Source: Gammaproteobacteria bacterium (GTDB lineage Bacteria; Pseudomonadota; Gammaproteobacteria; Thiohalomonadales; Thiohalomonadaceae). From it: a stretch of DNA of 7,750 nucleotides. Made by a program: the position numbers and the translations under genes. The DNA lies in the NCBI GenBank assembly GCA_026193675.1, contig JAPHSO010000257.1, forward strand, positions 1 through 7,750. The letters are read 5' to 3'. The notes beneath the pieces were generated by a model that saw only the letters and a list, made by a program, of their open reading frames with translations, did not search any database and had not been told where the DNA came from. Shown piece by piece: positions 5,951 to 7,750 of this stretch (the stretch's first letter is position 1; each line of letters opens with the position of its first letter).

Positions 5951-7732
5951 ATGAAAAAAATTGAATCGAAATCGAAGATCAATCTCGTCCTGTGCTGGCA
6001 TATGCACCAGCCCTATTATCGTGATGCCCTTGATGGTGAGTATGTGCTGCCCTGGGTCTATCTGCACGGTATTAAAGATTATGATGATATGGCGGCTCAT
6101 TTTGAGCGTTATCCCAATATGCGGGCGGTGGTTAATTTTGCACCGGTGCTGCTGGAGCAGCTTGATGATTATGCAAACCAGATAGAGCAGTATCTGACCC
6201 AGGGTGTCACAATGCGAGATTCGATGCTTAATCTTCTGGCTGGCGCAATTCCTATTCCGGATGAGCAGGAGGCGCGTAAGCGGATCATCAGTGACTGCTC
6301 AAGGGCTCACGCTCCCCGGATGATCGATCCCTATCCTGTTTTCAAATCGCTTTCTGAACTCTATAGCTGTACCCATGATGAGGAGGATTGTGAATGTGAT
6401 CTGATGATCAGTTATCTCTCTCCACAGTTCTTTTTAGACCTGCTCAGCTGGTATCACCTGGCCTGGATGAGTCACGCCCTGAAGCAGACACCTGCAATAA
6501 AACGCTTAATCAAACAGGGGGGCAATTTTAGTGATGCTGACCGGCGTGAGTTGTTGCAGATTATTGGTAAGTCAGTACAGGGAATTATTCCCCGTTTTCG
6601 CAAGCTGTCTGAGCAGGGACAGATAGAGATCTCGATGACCCCCTACGGACACCCGATTGTGCCGTTGCTGAACAGTTTTGAAAATATGTCTGAGGCACAG
6701 CCCGGAGATCCACTACCAATTCACTCTGAATATCCCAGTGGCCGCGAACGCTCAATGTGGCATTTGCAGCATGGTCTCAGGGTTTTTGAAAAATTCTTTG
6801 GTCATCAACCCAAAGGGGTTTGGCTCTCGGAAGGGGGCGTGAGTGGTGATGCAATTGAGTTGCTTGATGAACTGGGTATTGAGTGGACGGCAACGGGCGA
6901 GGCGGTATGGCATAACAGCTGTTGTAATGCGGAGCCGGGACAGTCCGATCTAGACAGTGAGTGCTGTGCACCAAGCTCATGTGGCTCTGATGACCCAGAT
7001 CGACGCAAGGGGCTGTTTATGCCCTATCGCCTCAATAGCCATCAGACCAATCTCTTTTTCAGAGATGATGGACTATCTGATCTAATCGGTTTTGAGTATA
7101 GCAACTGGCATTCAGATGATGCGGTCGCCAATTTTGTTCACCATCTGCAGAATATTGGAGAATCACTGGGGGAGGATGCCAGCAAACATGTGGTCTCGGT
7201 CATTCTTGATGGAGAGAATGCCTGGGAGTACTACCCCAATAATGGACACTTCTTCCTCGACAATCTCTACAAGACGCTTTCGGAGAGTGATGCGATTGCG
7301 GTTAAAACCTTTACCGATATTCGCCAACAGAGTGGGCACCATACTGGCAAGTTAAGCTCAATCGTCCCGGGCAGCTGGGTCTACGGCTCATTCTCAACCT
7401 GGATCGGTTCAGAAGATAAGAACTATGCCTGGGATTTGCTGGTCCAGGCGAAACAGCAGTGGGATGAGGTGATCGCTAGCGGTAATCTCACTAAAGCGCA
7501 GATCGAAGCGGTGACTCGGCAGTTAGCAATCTGTGAAGGCTCCGACTGGTTTTGGTGGTTCGGTGACTACAATCCATCAGGTAGTGTCAGTGATTTTGAT
7601 CGGCTCTACCGGCGCCAACTGATGGGGCTCTATCAGCTTATGGGGATTGATGCTCCTGAGATTCTTAACTCCCCTATCTCAGAAGGAGGGGGGGATGCGG
7701 AGAATAGTGGCACCATGCGTAGAAACAGCTAG
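5951..7732 (+). CDS. Glycoside hydrolase family 57 protein (alpha-glucan-active enzyme)
   Basis: This 593-residue protein has no signal peptide and belongs to GH57 (COG1449 type), retaining enzymes acting on alpha-glucans as amylases, 4-alpha-glucanotransferases or branching enzymes. GH57 motifs appear in order: HMHQP (17-21); GQIEIS (223-228); GVWLSEGG (289-296), with Glu294 as likely nucleophile; ILDGENAWEYY (418-428), with Asp420 as likely acid/base; and an aromatic WFWWFGDYN (533-541). Between the two catalytic motifs is a cysteine-rich insert (Cys324, 325, 338, 339, 344), and an acidic loop has Cys140, 147 and 149. The last 20 residues are low-complexity. The ATG directly follows a palindrome and lacks a Shine-Dalgarno, but KINLVLCWHMHQP is a normal N-terminus for the family. 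It is 12 bp after glgC, which points to a role in glycogen synthesis or remodelling. The exact reaction cannot be told. Confidence 0.9.
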   Translation: MKKIESKSKINLVLCWHMHQPYYRDALDGEYVLPWVYLHGIKDYDDMAAHFERYPNMRAVVNFAPVLLEQLDDYANQIEQYLTQGVTMRDSMLNLLAGAIPIPDEQEARKRIISDCSRAHAPRMIDPYPVFKSLSELYSCTHDEEDCECDLMISYLSPQFFLDLLSWYHLAWMSHALKQTPAIKRLIKQGGNFSDADRRELLQIIGKSVQGIIPRFRKLSEQGQIEISMTPYGHPIVPLLNSFENMSEAQPGDPLPIHSEYPSGRERSMWHLQHGLRVFEKFFGHQPKGVWLSEGGVSGDAIELLDELGIEWTATGEAVWHNSCCNAEPGQSDLDSECCAPSSCGSDDPDRRKGLFMPYRLNSHQTNLFFRDDGLSDLIGFEYSNWHSDDAVANFVHHLQNIGESLGEDASKHVVSVILDGENAWEYYPNNGHFFLDNLYKTLSESDAIAVKTFTDIRQQSGHHTGKLSSIVPGSWVYGSFSTWIGSEDKNYAWDLLVQAKQQWDEVIASGNLTKAQIEAVTRQLAICEGSDWFWWFGDYNPSGSVSDFDRLYRRQLMGLYQLMGIDAPEILNSPISEGGGDAENSGTMRRNS

Positions 7733-7750
7733 CACGGATAGATATTGATA

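Overview
The window looks like a chromosomal segment of a gammaproteobacterium. The three tRNA genes all encode their 3' CCA and resemble the E. coli versions closely, tRNA-Cys and tRNA-Leu(UAA) lie side by side as in E. coli, and the glucokinase and GlgC are of proteobacterial type. Base composition is slightly below 50% GC by eye. A lineage such as a sulfur oxidiser is possible, but I cannot fix genus or family from the sequence.

Layout. (1) 1-293: the 3' end of an HlyD-type membrane fusion protein gene of a type I secretion system; the rest lies off the left edge. (2) 403-1068: a tRNA region with tRNA-Ser(UGA) on the minus strand and tRNA-Cys(GCA) and tRNA-Leu(UAA) on the plus strand. The last two each have a candidate promoter and a convincing intrinsic terminator, so they look like separate transcription units. 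(3) 1201-2184: a DUF389 (TIGR00341-type) membrane protein, convergent with (4) 2189-3220 (minus), an HDOD-domain signalling protein. Only 4 bp separate them. (5) 3221-3625: a divergent intergenic region. It holds an unannotated minus-strand open frame that ends in TAG just before, and in the same frame as, the HDOD start; the rest shows short repeats only. (6) 3626-7732: a tight co-directional set of glucokinase (glk), ADP-glucose pyrophosphorylase (glgC) and a GH57 alpha-glucan-active enzyme, with gaps of 27 and 12 bp.

How the genes work together. The right-hand set is a glycogen-metabolism operon. Glucokinase makes glucose-6-phosphate; after conversion to glucose-1-phosphate by a phosphoglucomutase not in the window, GlgC makes ADP-glucose. 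The GH57 enzyme probably trims, branches or transfers alpha-glucan chains. Glycogen synthase is not in the window and may lie further right. The HDOD and DUF389 genes have no evident tie to glycogen.

I found no clear new multi-gene system. The observations most worth following are the hidden open frame upstream of the HDOD gene, the substituted activator-site residues in GlgC, and the cysteine-rich insert in the GH57 enzyme.
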